Source: CAYMSF01 sp964392985 (lineage in GTDB: Bacteria > Verrucomicrobiota > Lentisphaeria > Victivallales > Victivallaceae). From it: DNA of 64,000 nucleotides. The notes beneath the pieces are model-generated. The model saw only the letters and a program-made list of their open reading frames with translations. It had not been told where the DNA came from and made no database searches. Within the stretch, counting starts at the first letter, position 1. The number at the start of each line of letters is the position of its first letter. Made by a program: the position numbers and the translations under genes. The stretch covers positions 3,500-67,499 of the forward strand of contig CAYMSF010000019.1 of NCBI GenBank assembly GCA_964392985.1, given 5' to 3'. Shown here piece by piece: positions 43,301 through 50,522 of this stretch.

Positions 43301-44604
43301 CACATTGCGGTGCGCATACCGGCATATTTAATGTTTCTGGCAGCCAGACGGCTGTTATCATGAGTTTCGGCGAAGTGAACTTGTAACCCCTTGCGGTATC
43401 CGGTCCGGATTGTTCCCGGCAGATAGTTTTCAATCTGACTCCGGTCATAGTTTTGGAACAACTCTGAATACGCCCAATTCAGCCCGGCATCAACCAGCAG
43501 ATGTTCCGTTACTGAAACCAGCCCGCCCAGCCCTTCAAGCAGAAAAATGGTTTCAGGATATTCCCGGCGTACTTTGGCGACGATATATTCCCAGGCTTCG
43601 TATGGCAGCATATAACCGGCATCACAGCGGAAACCGTCAACCCCGTGGCGGCACCAGAAGAGGAAAACATCAGCCATCAAGGCATGAACTTCGGCATTTT
43701 TATAATTGAGTTTGCACAAATCCTCCCATGTAACGCCCCAGGCTCCCGGACTTACAAAGGTACCGTCATCCCGTCGGACAAACCATTCCGGATGCTCTAT
43801 CTGTTCGCGCGAAGCCCAGCCGGTATGATTGACGGGAATGTCAATAAATAACCTGGCATCATGCGAGTGGATGGCATCAACTAATTCAATGAATTGTTCC
43901 AGCGGGGTTGCCTTAGGGTCAAATTCAGCGTAAGCCGGATTGACATTAAAGAAATCCAGCGCTGCGAAAGGACTGCCGAACCGTCCCATTCTTCCGTATG
44001 TTGTCGGCTCAGGATGTATCGGCAGCAACTGAATTATCCGGCTGCGCAAAGTGTTCGTAATGAAATCCAGATGACGGGTGACAGCGCGAAAAGTGCCGGA
44101 TGGCGGAATTACCGTATAGCCGGCCTGGTCCAGTTCAGCGAGATTCGTGGAATTCAAAAATGAATCAGTTTTGTTTTCCAATTGCGGACCGAATTGACGG
44201 ACGAATGCGGTATAGATGGTGTTGGCACAGACTCCGGATGACGGTTCCACTTTAATTTTGGTGTTTTCGCCTTCCACCCACAAGGGAGTGTTGGAGCCTT
44301 TTGGCAGATACCAGGCTTTTGCTGCAAAACAACCGACCTCAACTAAAGGCAGAGTAAGCCGGAAATGACCGGGATTTATCTGGTGCATCGGCAAATCATG
44401 CCAATCGCGGGCCAGAACCGGCTCGTCATTTTCGGTATGTCCGATAATTTCGTCCCGCCTTACTGCCGCATAACCGATATTGGTCCGCAAAAATGCCATT
44501 CCTCCGGCGTGCAAACCGGTTTCCAGCTCAAACTTGAGGCAATCTCCACAATAACGCAAAATTTCTAAACTTGATTCCGGTGTCTGTTTCAATTCTATTT
44601 CCAA
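40345..44604 (-). CDS. Large GH13-GH133 glycogen debranching enzyme
   Basis: This 1419-residue protein combines two enzyme halves. The first has alpha-amylase (GH13) motifs: I FIDIPVNHTGWAS, II GFRCDAGYM with the nucleophile Asp at about residue 327, III FLLEGLGG with the acid/base Glu, and IV ETHDNSRLAARN. The second, from about residue 980, is the GDE_C/GH133 amylo-1,6-glucosidase (alpha/alpha)6 barrel: YPWFLDWGRDTFICLRGMI, TLPNMIRGSDNSNRDTSDAPLWFFTAV, GREGYPIEIQALWF-like region, YWGHYLGDEDTRRKPAYHNGTAWSWPF. The order resembles the bifunctional eukaryote-type debranching enzyme (4-alpha-glucanotransferase plus 1,6-glucosidase). It has no signal peptide, so it acts on cytoplasmic glycogen. 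It stands alone, with glg genes absent nearby. All catalytic motifs look intact. Confidence 0.85.
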   Translation of the reverse strand: MEIELKQTPESSLEILRYCGDCLKFELETGLHAGGMAFLRTNIGYAAVRRDEIIGHTENDEPVLARDWHDLPMHQINPGHFRLTLPLVEVGCFAAKAWYLPKGSNTPLWVEGENTKIKVEPSSGVCANTIYTAFVRQFGPQLENKTDSFLNSTNLAELDQAGYTVIPPSGTFRAVTRHLDFITNTLRSRIIQLLPIHPEPTTYGRMGRFGSPFAALDFFNVNPAYAEFDPKATPLEQFIELVDAIHSHDARLFIDIPVNHTGWASREQIEHPEWFVRRDDGTFVSPGAWGVTWEDLCKLNYKNAEVHALMADVFLFWCRHGVDGFRCDAGYMLPYEAWEYIVAKVRREYPETIFLLEGLGGLVSVTEHLLVDAGLNWAYSELFQNYDRSQIENYLPGTIRTGYRKGLQVHFAETHDNSRLAARNIKYAGMRTAMCALFSQNGGFGITNGVEWFATAKVDVHGATPLNWNATENQVELIRRLQTILTIHPVFFAGATLELIQAGSGNNLALLRHAAEHNRTLLILVNLDEHNANGIFWKKKLFDVPPGGFIDLLSEGEIFCEDRGENLYCHLPPGQVYCLSSRTEDLNELNKAVNAKLLPAAKIIEQRFRHLALKLLATTGSSQPLIEENDEVKRLALLLAKSPLTACEEIFATDLPPVVNWHDGIDQNRQVMIPPNHNLILWSQHPFRAEIKLDSMTRSTMESFPLKDGRHFAIAFFAETPEKHLAMDLLFISYAPGKTKRSTAPLLLLAASGDTSFNASFTGIETRRKLLYSLCTNDLGGMSQICGAWGILNSKYDAILAGNCNPSFPVDRQVMFSRCRGWVVYRDYSQEINQLCTQEFISGINNESQWLFSVPVGQGKTIKLQMTLQMSEDKNLIQLIFHRLPAADDGTTALVDAEPVKIILRPDIEDRSVHEVTKAISGPENAFRAAVFARKDGFDFNPSKKRNLALTISPGCFAEQHEWHYMEYLPMESERGMECHTDLFSPGFFSAELEGDGKVILAAGINCPATFTEQPLPEVPQRLAPETTLRAAIRHFIVKRDDSRTVIAGYPWFLDWGRDTFICLRGMIAAGFMQESREIIHQFAKFERHGTLPNMIRGSDNSNRDTSDAPLWFFTAVADYVHVAGKSILDENCGGRDLRQVLESIIKHYRSGTPNGIAMDPKTGLIFSPGHYTWMDTNFPAGSPREGYPIEIQALWFAALRFMSKITGNHEFAELAKQVKNSVQQLFYLHELKRMSDCLHAKPGISALEAVADDACRCNQLFAITLGLVTGEKIMIEILRDCEQLLIPGGIRSLAALPVKYPLPVYFNNVLLNDPVHPYWGHYLGDEDTRRKPAYHNGTAWSWPFPSYCEALFITGGESCRKRAAAILMSATEQVNCGVPGHTPEIMDGDYPHHWRGCGAQAWGVTELFRVYKLLNEQQ

Positions 44605-44721
44605 TTTAAAAAATATTTATATCAAACTAAAAAAGTGTCATCTTGAAAATTATCGCAATATTTCTAATATTCAAACTGTATGTCCGGCAACATTACGGCA
44701 ATAATTGTCTATTTTTATACT

Positions 44722-46476
44722 CTATAAATGCGGCAACTCTGCCGGTAGAGTTGCCGCCCACTTGGGGATACCGCGTCCGCGCAATTTTTTGACTGTTTTT
44801 CTGTGATGTTCAATTATCCATTCCCGTTCATGTTTTAAACCCGGATCACGATATGGCACTCCTGCCGTTGATTGCATAATGATATTCATCTCTTTTGTCG
44901 ACAGTTGCGGAACATTGAGCATTTCTGTCCTGGTCGCACAAGTACCGCCGCGTTTTCTGCCGAATGGAGTTATTTCCGAGCAGAAAAACTGATTTTTGAG
45001 TAATGCGCCCCGGACAGGATAGGCACTGCTGTAAGTTAAAAGCATTCCCTGCGGTTTCATTAAGGACTTTAACAGCCTGAAAAAGTCGAAAGTCCAAAGT
45101 TCAGGATTCACTTCTGCAGAAAATGCGTCCAGGAAAATCAGGTCAAACTGTCCACCTGATGCGGTCGTAGCGGTTATTCTGGCATCGCCGGCAATCAAAG
45201 AGAGGTCTACATATTCATGCCGCCATATCTTTTTCTCATATAATTGCTGCAGTATCTCCCGTTCCATCGGGTCGATGCCATCGAGCGCTGCTGCAGCTTT
45301 AAGGACACGCAAATCATTTTCCAGCGCAACGATTGACAATTTTCCTGTGGCCTGTTCGATTGCGGCGCGTACCGCGGCAAAACTGTTATAGCCAAGCCCG
45401 TAACCGACATCCAGCAACCGGATATTTTCGCCATTTTTTAACCTTTCAGCCAGTCGGGAAGGTTTTACAAACTTTAATTCGGCTTCTGAAACCGCGCCGG
45501 CGATAGAGTGGAAGTGCTGCCGGTATGCTGGATGATAAAGCGTCTTTGAACCGTCTGCGGTAACAACTCCGGTCAGTCCGGATTCAGTGTTTTGCATTTT
45601 GTCAATGATGAGTTGAATAACCTGACTTTTCTTCATCCACCATTTGGGTGCGATAAGTTCATTAGCGTCAGCATCGGCAACCAGACGCATAATGACCCAG
45701 TCCCCGGGCAGTTGGCGCAGAAAAGCAACTGCGGCATCAGCATATTCATATTCATTCAGCGTTACCAGCCATTTCTCTCCTTGTTGAGCGTATAATTTTG
45801 CCAGCTCCGTATTTTTTAAAACCTGGAGTTGATGAAGTTTAATTCCGCTAAATGGCAAATCAGCGACCCTTGCTGCAGTTTGTGCAAAATCAACCGGAGT
45901 TTCCCCGGGCAAACCGAGAATAAGGTGCGCCGCCACCGGAATCTGGCGTTCCGCCAGTTGGCGTACTACTTTTTCAACGGCTCCAAAATCATGGCCTCGC
46001 TTGATTAGTTTTAAGGTTTCATCATTTGCAGTTTGAACACCGAGTTCAATCCACACTTCATATCTGGAGCGATACGACTCAAGTAAAGTTTGCACCTCAT
46101 CGTTCAGGCAATCCGGCCTGGTTGAGATAATCATCATTTTAAAGTCCGCCAGTCCCAGAACTTCATCATAATAACGTTGCAGCATTTTCACCGGAGCATA
46201 AGTATTGGTAAATGACTGAAAGTAGGCAATATAGGGCGGTCTTGCGTCATAACGTTCGCGGAGATATCGTTTGCCCGATTCAACCTGATCGGTGAGATTC
46301 AAGTTGTACTGCAAATGTTTTGCGCGGTTGCCGTCCTCCGCGCAATAAATACAGCCATTGCCAAAACGTTGTTCCCGGTTCGGGCATCCCAGCGGCAGAT
46401 CTATCGCGATGCGTTGCAACTGCTGCCCATAACGTTTCTGTAAATAATCTTTGAAGAAAAAGAGTTTGTTCATCAT
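44722..46476 (-). CDS. Fusion of radical SAM (YhcC/YtqA-type) and MnmC-type tRNA methyltransferase domains
   Basis: The 584-residue protein has two parts. Residues about 1-305 form a TIGR01212-type radical SAM enzyme with cluster Cys31, Cys42 and Cys45 (GCPNREQRFGNGCIYC), then YFQSFTNTYAPV, DFKMMIISTRPDCL, EVWIELGVQTANDETL, AAHLILGLPGETP and GIKLHQLQVLKNTELAKLY. Residues about 330-584 match the methyltransferase domain of MnmC: LLDVGYGLGYNSF, DLIFLDAFSAEVNPELWTFDFF, LLTYSSAYPVRGALL and PFGRKRGGTCATR. In B. subtilis, YtqA (MnmL) and the methyltransferase YtqB (MnmM) do separately what MnmC does in E. coli, converting cmnm5U to mnm5U at tRNA position 34. The fusion suggests both steps in one chain. 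The reaction is inferred; the domains are clear. Confidence 0.85.
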   Translation of the reverse strand: MMNKLFFFKDYLQKRYGQQLQRIAIDLPLGCPNREQRFGNGCIYCAEDGNRAKHLQYNLNLTDQVESGKRYLRERYDARPPYIAYFQSFTNTYAPVKMLQRYYDEVLGLADFKMMIISTRPDCLNDEVQTLLESYRSRYEVWIELGVQTANDETLKLIKRGHDFGAVEKVVRQLAERQIPVAAHLILGLPGETPVDFAQTAARVADLPFSGIKLHQLQVLKNTELAKLYAQQGEKWLVTLNEYEYADAAVAFLRQLPGDWVIMRLVADADANELIAPKWWMKKSQVIQLIIDKMQNTESGLTGVVTADGSKTLYHPAYRQHFHSIAGAVSEAELKFVKPSRLAERLKNGENIRLLDVGYGLGYNSFAAVRAAIEQATGKLSIVALENDLRVLKAAAALDGIDPMEREILQQLYEKKIWRHEYVDLSLIAGDARITATTASGGQFDLIFLDAFSAEVNPELWTFDFFRLLKSLMKPQGMLLTYSSAYPVRGALLKNQFFCSEITPFGRKRGGTCATRTEMLNVPQLSTKEMNIIMQSTAGVPYRDPGLKHEREWIIEHHRKTVKKLRGRGIPKWAATLPAELPHL

Positions 46477-46751
46477 AAAACCGGGTTAGGAAAAAGTTGA
46501 AACTTCGTGATAATAAATATTTTTTAACAGTGCCATTTCAGTTAGCATCCGCTGCGGGATTAAATTTTGGAATGACACCTTGCCTCCTGTGATAAATTAT
46601 TTCAGTTTGCGCAATAATTTTTGTTGTCAAATAATTTAGTCTATAGCCGATAAAATTCAAACCCCCACCATCAACCGCTTGGTTTATACCCTATAATGTT
46701 GAAAAATGTTGAAAAATTAACAAAAAAACTTACATATCTAATATTTATCTA
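46477..46751. other. Intergenic stretch between divergent genes, mostly featureless
   Basis: AT-rich sequence separating the minus-strand radical SAM fusion from the plus-strand IclR gene. It contains a small tandem repeat, TGTTGAAAAATGTTGAAAAA near 46699-46718, but no hairpin or recognisable gene. The promoter of the fusion gene must lie here and was not resolved. Confidence 0.5.
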
Positions 46752-46779
46752 TTGACAAATAGCGACAATAGATTATAAT
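46752..46779 (+). promoter_or_regulatory. Near-perfect sigma-70 promoter of the IclR-type regulator
   Basis: TTGACA (46752-46757) and TATAAT (46774-46779) are both full consensus, with a 16-bp spacer. Transcription would start near 46786, directly at the inverted repeat at 46788-46810. Confidence 0.7.
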
Positions 46780-46787
46780 TATAGTTA

Positions 46788-46810
46788 CAAATTCTAATAT
46801 ATAGAATTTG
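46788..46810. promoter_or_regulatory. Inverted-repeat operator overlapping the IclR promoter start site
   Basis: CAAATTCTA (46788-46796) and TAGAATTTG (46802-46810) form a perfect 9-5-9 inverted repeat just after the -10 box. Such placement would allow the encoded regulator to repress its own gene. Confidence 0.55.
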
Positions 46811-46847
46811 CATTTGCGATTTTAAGGTTTTTGAATAATAATAAGCG

Positions 46848-47612
46848 ATGAATAACACACTGCAAAATGGATTTATGCTGCTGGAGCATCTGGCGGCAAC
46901 TGCGGATGAATGTTCAGTCAAAGAGTTGGCGGAACATTTCAAATTGCCGAACAGTCATGTGTGCCGGTTATTGAAGACGCTGACAGAGTCGGGTTATTTG
47001 CAACAAACGCCAGGTTCACGCAAATACCGGATCAGTTTAAAGATTTTTTGTCTTTCCAATGCGCGGTTGCGGAAGCTTACGTTACGGCAAAAGGCTCACG
47101 GATATTTGCAGAAACTGGCGGCAAAAACCGAAACACAAGTATATTTAAGCGCACCGTTCAATGGTTTGTCAATAGTTATTGATACTTTTTTTCCAGTGGC
47201 ATGCGCAGATGATGCCGGGTTGGCGATTGGGCAGGTACATCCGGTAAATCGCAGCGCCTGCGGAAAAGTCTGTGCGGCCTATGTGCAAGATGACCAGATT
47301 GATGCTTTTCTTGCCGGAGTTGACTGGAGCGCCAGAACAACTCATACCATCACTTCGCCGGAACAATTCAAACTGGAACTGGCGAAAGTGAGGCGGGAAA
47401 AAATTGCCACGGTAGCGGCGGAAACCGAATTAGGAGTGGGGGCAGTCGGCGCGCCGATTTTCAACGCGGCGGGGGAACTTGCCGGAGCGATTGGCGCGGT
47501 ATTGCCGGTAAGATCTTCCTGGCCGGTTGAACTTTGGGATAAGTTTAAAACTGAAACCCGGTCAATTGCGGCATCAATTTCGCTTGCGCTCGGATATGAG
47601 ATGAAATATTGA
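46848..47612 (+). CDS. IclR-family transcriptional regulator 1
   Basis: The 254-residue protein has an N-terminal winged helix-turn-helix (SVKELAEHFKLPNSHVCRLLKTLTESGYLQQ). The IclR effector domain follows: AHGYLQKLAAKTETQVYLSAPF, then VNRSACGKVCAAYV, the TITSPEQFKLELAKVRREKIATVAAETELGVGAVGAPIF block, and SWPVELWDKFKTETRSIAASI. IclR proteins bind a small acid or sugar derivative and repress or activate nearby catabolic genes. The two QueG-like genes start 80 bp downstream in the same direction. A consensus promoter and an adjoining operator precede it. It is distinct from the second IclR at 55278. The effector is unknown. Confidence 0.92.
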   Translation: MNNTLQNGFMLLEHLAATADECSVKELAEHFKLPNSHVCRLLKTLTESGYLQQTPGSRKYRISLKIFCLSNARLRKLTLRQKAHGYLQKLAAKTETQVYLSAPFNGLSIVIDTFFPVACADDAGLAIGQVHPVNRSACGKVCAAYVQDDQIDAFLAGVDWSARTTHTITSPEQFKLELAKVRREKIATVAAETELGVGAVGAPIFNAAGELAGAIGAVLPVRSSWPVELWDKFKTETRSIAASISLALGYEMKY

Positions 47613-47692
47613 TTTTTTATAAATTTGGAATGTTTTATCGTTTTTAAATATAATGTCCCAAAATGTAAAAACTTAACAAAGGAGTTTTACAG

Positions 47693-48538
47693 ATGAACGC
47701 CGCACAAGTAAAAAAAGCCGCCAAGAAATTTGGCGCGGACCTGGTCGGAATTGCACCGATATCCCGTTTGGCACATCTCCCCAAAGAAAGTAACCCGCTG
47801 TCAATTTTCCCGGAAGCGAAATCGGTCATTGTCATCGGTCGCCGGATCCTGCGCGGTTCACTGCGCGGGGTTGAAGAAGGCACCAGTTTTGACGGCACCT
47901 ACCACTCATTCGGTTTCCGCTTTCTTGAAGACAATTTTCTGTCAAAAACCACCTATGATTTAAACTGCTGGATTGAAGCCCAGGGGTTTGAAGCTGTTCC
48001 GCTCTTTTCCTACGATCATGATGGCAGTGTTCAAGCGGTGCCGGTCGCGCCCGGAAAACCGGCGCCGAACGTTTATCTGAAATGGCAACTTTCCGCTCAA
48101 GCTGCCGGACTCGGTGAAATCGGATTGGGCGGTCTGTTCCTGACCCCGGAATTCGGACATCGGCAACGTTTCGCCACCCTCCTTACCGATCAGGAACTAG
48201 AAGCCGACCCGGTAATGCCGCCGAAAACAATATGCAACAAATGCAAGGCCTGTATTGAAGCCTGCCCGTTGAATGCTTATGCCAAAACCACTCACAAAGA
48301 AGGCATCCCCGGCAGTGAATGTACCGTTGCCGATCTTGACGATAAAATTTGCGCAAAATGCGAGAACGGCGCCTGGATTCTACCGGGACGGTTCGATCAT
48401 GTTGACCGCTGCGCCGCATCCTGCGGTCGTGCCTGCCTCGTCGCTTTGGAAACGAAAGGCGCGCTCTCAAATAAATTTGATAATGTATTCAGAAAACGTA
48501 GTGTCTGGAAGCGTTCTGTTCCCGGCCGCGCCAAGTAA
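47693..48538 (+). CDS. QueG-like 4Fe-4S protein (short form)
   Basis: The 281-residue protein has the QueG/reductive-dehalogenase-type N-terminal fold: FGADLVGIAPISRL, FPEAKSVIVIGRRIL, then AAGLGEIGLGGLFLTPEFGHR (about residues 134-155), the region that contacts cobalamin in epoxyqueuosine reductase. A ferredoxin motif follows, Cys181-x2-Cys184-x2-Cys187-x3-Cys191 (CNKCKACIEACP). The tail has more Cys pairs (ICAKCENG, CAASCGRACL) that may hold a second cluster. True QueG has a different second motif and a longer HEAT-repeat tail, so this is a relative with another substrate. The next gene, 18 bp on, is a paralogue; AGGAG precedes each start. They probably work as an electron-transfer or activation pair in this cluster. 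The function is inferred. Confidence 0.7.
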   Translation: MNAAQVKKAAKKFGADLVGIAPISRLAHLPKESNPLSIFPEAKSVIVIGRRILRGSLRGVEEGTSFDGTYHSFGFRFLEDNFLSKTTYDLNCWIEAQGFEAVPLFSYDHDGSVQAVPVAPGKPAPNVYLKWQLSAQAAGLGEIGLGGLFLTPEFGHRQRFATLLTDQELEADPVMPPKTICNKCKACIEACPLNAYAKTTHKEGIPGSECTVADLDDKICAKCENGAWILPGRFDHVDRCAASCGRACLVALETKGALSNKFDNVFRKRSVWKRSVPGRAK

Positions 48539-48556
48539 CACTAAGGAGCAAATACC

Positions 48557-49693
48557 ATGAGCAAAAAATTAACCTCGCAGATGATCAAAGATCTGGCGAA
48601 AAAGATTGGTGCGGGCGGCGGCGGCGTGGATATCGTCGGCATCGCTAACATCGAACGTTTTGCCGGAGCTCCTGAACGGATGCATCCGAAGAATATTTTT
48701 CCGGATTGCAAGTCCGTAATCTCTATTGTGCAGCCAATTCCGCGAAGCACCTACCGCGGTATCACTGAAGGCACCCACTGGTCAAATTACACCTATTACT
48801 CATACAACCGTCTCAATACGCTGTTCCGGCCCATGGTCACCTATGAATTGGCGCGGATGATTGAAGACTGCGGCTTTGAAGCAGTTCCAGTCTTCCCCGG
48901 CGTGCCTGAAATGTATCCGAACAAACCCGATCCGGTCGCTCCCGACCGTCCGGTTCCGGATGTATATCTGAATGTGCGTATTGCCGGAGTAGCTTGCGGT
49001 TTGGGTGAAATCGGCTGGTCAAAAGTCTTCATTCATCCGGTTTATGGACCGCGCGTCCGATTGGGTACCATCCTGACTGATGCCGTATTAGAGCCTGACC
49101 CGTTGATTAAACCCAAAACATTATGCAAGCACTGCATGAAGTGTGTTCCGGACTGCCCGGGCAATGCGATTCCGCGAAAGGGCGAAAAACCGAGCATCAA
49201 AATTAATATTGAAGGGCAGGAATATGAGTGGGGCGATGTTCACATGGGTCGTTGTACCGCAACGCACCACGGCATTAACTACAAAGCCTCGCCATTCCTT
49301 AAACGCTATTTCCCGGGTTTCGATCTGGAGGTGACTGAAAGTAATATGTCTGAAGAACTGGCATATAGAATAACTTATACGATGGCGCAGGCCAACTGGT
49401 ATCGTCAAAATCCGGAATTTCCCAGCAATGATTTGAATCCGTTTTACAAGCAGATCATGCAACATGTTGGATATTTTGCGGTTTGCGGCGCCAAAGGTTG
49501 CATCAGATCCTGTATGGAATTCCAGGAAAAGGCCAAAAACATCAAACAGCATACTTTCAAGACTCCGGTATTCCCCGGTCCGAAATGGGCATTGAAAAAA
49601 CCAAGTGAGGATGAAACCGGCGGGATTGTTGAAAACAAGAAACTAAAAAAACTCTATCAGGATCCGGACTTGGATGCCGGTTGCTGGAAGTAA
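48557..49693 (+). CDS. QueG-like 4Fe-4S protein (long form)
   Basis: The 378-residue protein repeats the layout of its upstream neighbour: VDIVGIANIERF, FPDCKSVISIVQPIPRSTYRG, and AGVACGLGEIGWSKVFIHPVYGPRVR. Its ferredoxin motif is Cys190-x2-Cys193-x2-Cys196-x3-Cys200 (CKHCMKCVPDCP). The C-terminal extension of about 170 residues carries GRCTATHHG and CGAKGCIRSCMEF, candidate ligands for a second cluster. Aromatic and basic residues (YYSYNRLNTLFRPM) are frequent. Compared with the short form it has an extra KINIEGQEYEWGDVHMG strand pair, also found in each QueG-like half of the 790-residue protein at 52.7 kb (KINVAGVTVDYPI, VEIGGKTYKYSN). A palindromic terminator follows. Confidence 0.7.
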   Translation: MSKKLTSQMIKDLAKKIGAGGGGVDIVGIANIERFAGAPERMHPKNIFPDCKSVISIVQPIPRSTYRGITEGTHWSNYTYYSYNRLNTLFRPMVTYELARMIEDCGFEAVPVFPGVPEMYPNKPDPVAPDRPVPDVYLNVRIAGVACGLGEIGWSKVFIHPVYGPRVRLGTILTDAVLEPDPLIKPKTLCKHCMKCVPDCPGNAIPRKGEKPSIKINIEGQEYEWGDVHMGRCTATHHGINYKASPFLKRYFPGFDLEVTESNMSEELAYRITYTMAQANWYRQNPEFPSNDLNPFYKQIMQHVGYFAVCGAKGCIRSCMEFQEKAKNIKQHTFKTPVFPGPKWALKKPSEDETGGIVENKKLKKLYQDPDLDAGCWK

Positions 49694-49717
49694 TCAACCA
49701 GTTTAATGACAAAAAAT

Positions 49718-49751
49718 ATGCCCGGGAATTAATTCCCGGGCATTATTTTTT
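49718..49751. terminator. Bidirectional terminator between convergent genes
   Basis: A 26-bp perfect palindrome (49718-49743) centred on GAATTAATTC, with arms ATGCCCGGG and CCCGGGCAT, is flanked by A-rich sequence on the left and T-rich sequence on the right. It serves the plus-strand QueG-like gene and the minus-strand isomerase-like gene. Confidence 0.9.
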
Positions 49752-49763
49752 ACTGTAGTCCAA

Positions 49764-50504
49764 TCAATCAGCGAATGCAGCGTGAATACATTCAACGCAT
49801 TGTTTTAACGCGGGAACAGGATTCTGCGCATCGCCTTCATATTCCAGAGTTACATAGCCGTCGAAATCAATTGATTTCAGAAAATCGGCGAGCCCTTTCA
49901 GATTCAGGTTGCCAGTACCGACGACGACATCCTCGGGTTTGCCGGCCCGGTTGAAAATAAAATCTTTCAGATGGAGACCGTAAAGCCGTTTTTGATGTTT
50001 TTTAGCGATTTCGAGCGGGTCAAAGCCGCTATCGAGCATCCATGCCGTATCGAGGCACAACCCGACGCGGTTACTGCTCTTCTGTAACAGATTTTCTATC
50101 GCCCATGGTGCGCCCAACCGGTGATGTCTGCCGTGATTATGCAGTGCGAGTTTTTTGTTATACTCTTCCGCCAGTTTTTCTGCTACCGCAAGACCGGCGT
50201 CATCGGCAAAATCAGCGGACAGCGTTGCAAAACCCGCCAATCTGGCAAATTCAAATGCCGGGCGCGCCAGCGCAACATCAGCACCGAAACCATGTACTCC
50301 GAAAGCGGAAATTGTGATTCCACCATCCTTGTAGGCTTTTAGTGTAGGGGCCGGATTATTGATATCGATATGCACGCCACAAATTTCGAGGTGATTCACA
50401 CCGCATTCGCGCAATGCGGTAATCAGTTGCGGCGCATGTTTGAATTCACGAAAACACCAGCTTTGAATTGCCAGTCGAGAAACTATTTTACTGCCAGTAG
50501 ACAT
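49764..50504 (-). CDS. Sugar phosphate isomerase/epimerase-like TIM-barrel protein
   Basis: The start at 50504 is chosen because AAGGAAG then lies seven bases upstream; an alternative ATG two codons earlier has none. The 246-residue protein has the AP-endonuclease-2-type barrel (IolE, IolI, xylose-isomerase-like): LAIQSWCFREF, NHLEICGVHIDI, KLALHNHGRHHRL, NRVGLCLDTAWML, LYGLHLKDFIF, GTGNLNLKGLADFLKSIDFDGYVTLEYEGD. His in HNHG, Asp in CLDTAW, His in GLHLKD and Glu in TLEYEG are the usual metal ligands. Such enzymes isomerise, epimerise or dehydrate sugars and inositol derivatives. It starts 18 bp after the MDR dehydrogenase stop and forms an operon with it. The substrate is unknown. Confidence 0.85.
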   Translation of the reverse strand: MSTGSKIVSRLAIQSWCFREFKHAPQLITALRECGVNHLEICGVHIDINNPAPTLKAYKDGGITISAFGVHGFGADVALARPAFEFARLAGFATLSADFADDAGLAVAEKLAEEYNKKLALHNHGRHHRLGAPWAIENLLQKSSNRVGLCLDTAWMLDSGFDPLEIAKKHQKRLYGLHLKDFIFNRAGKPEDVVVGTGNLNLKGLADFLKSIDFDGYVTLEYEGDAQNPVPALKQCVECIHAAFAD

Positions 50505-50522
50505 AATCATCTTCCTTTATTG

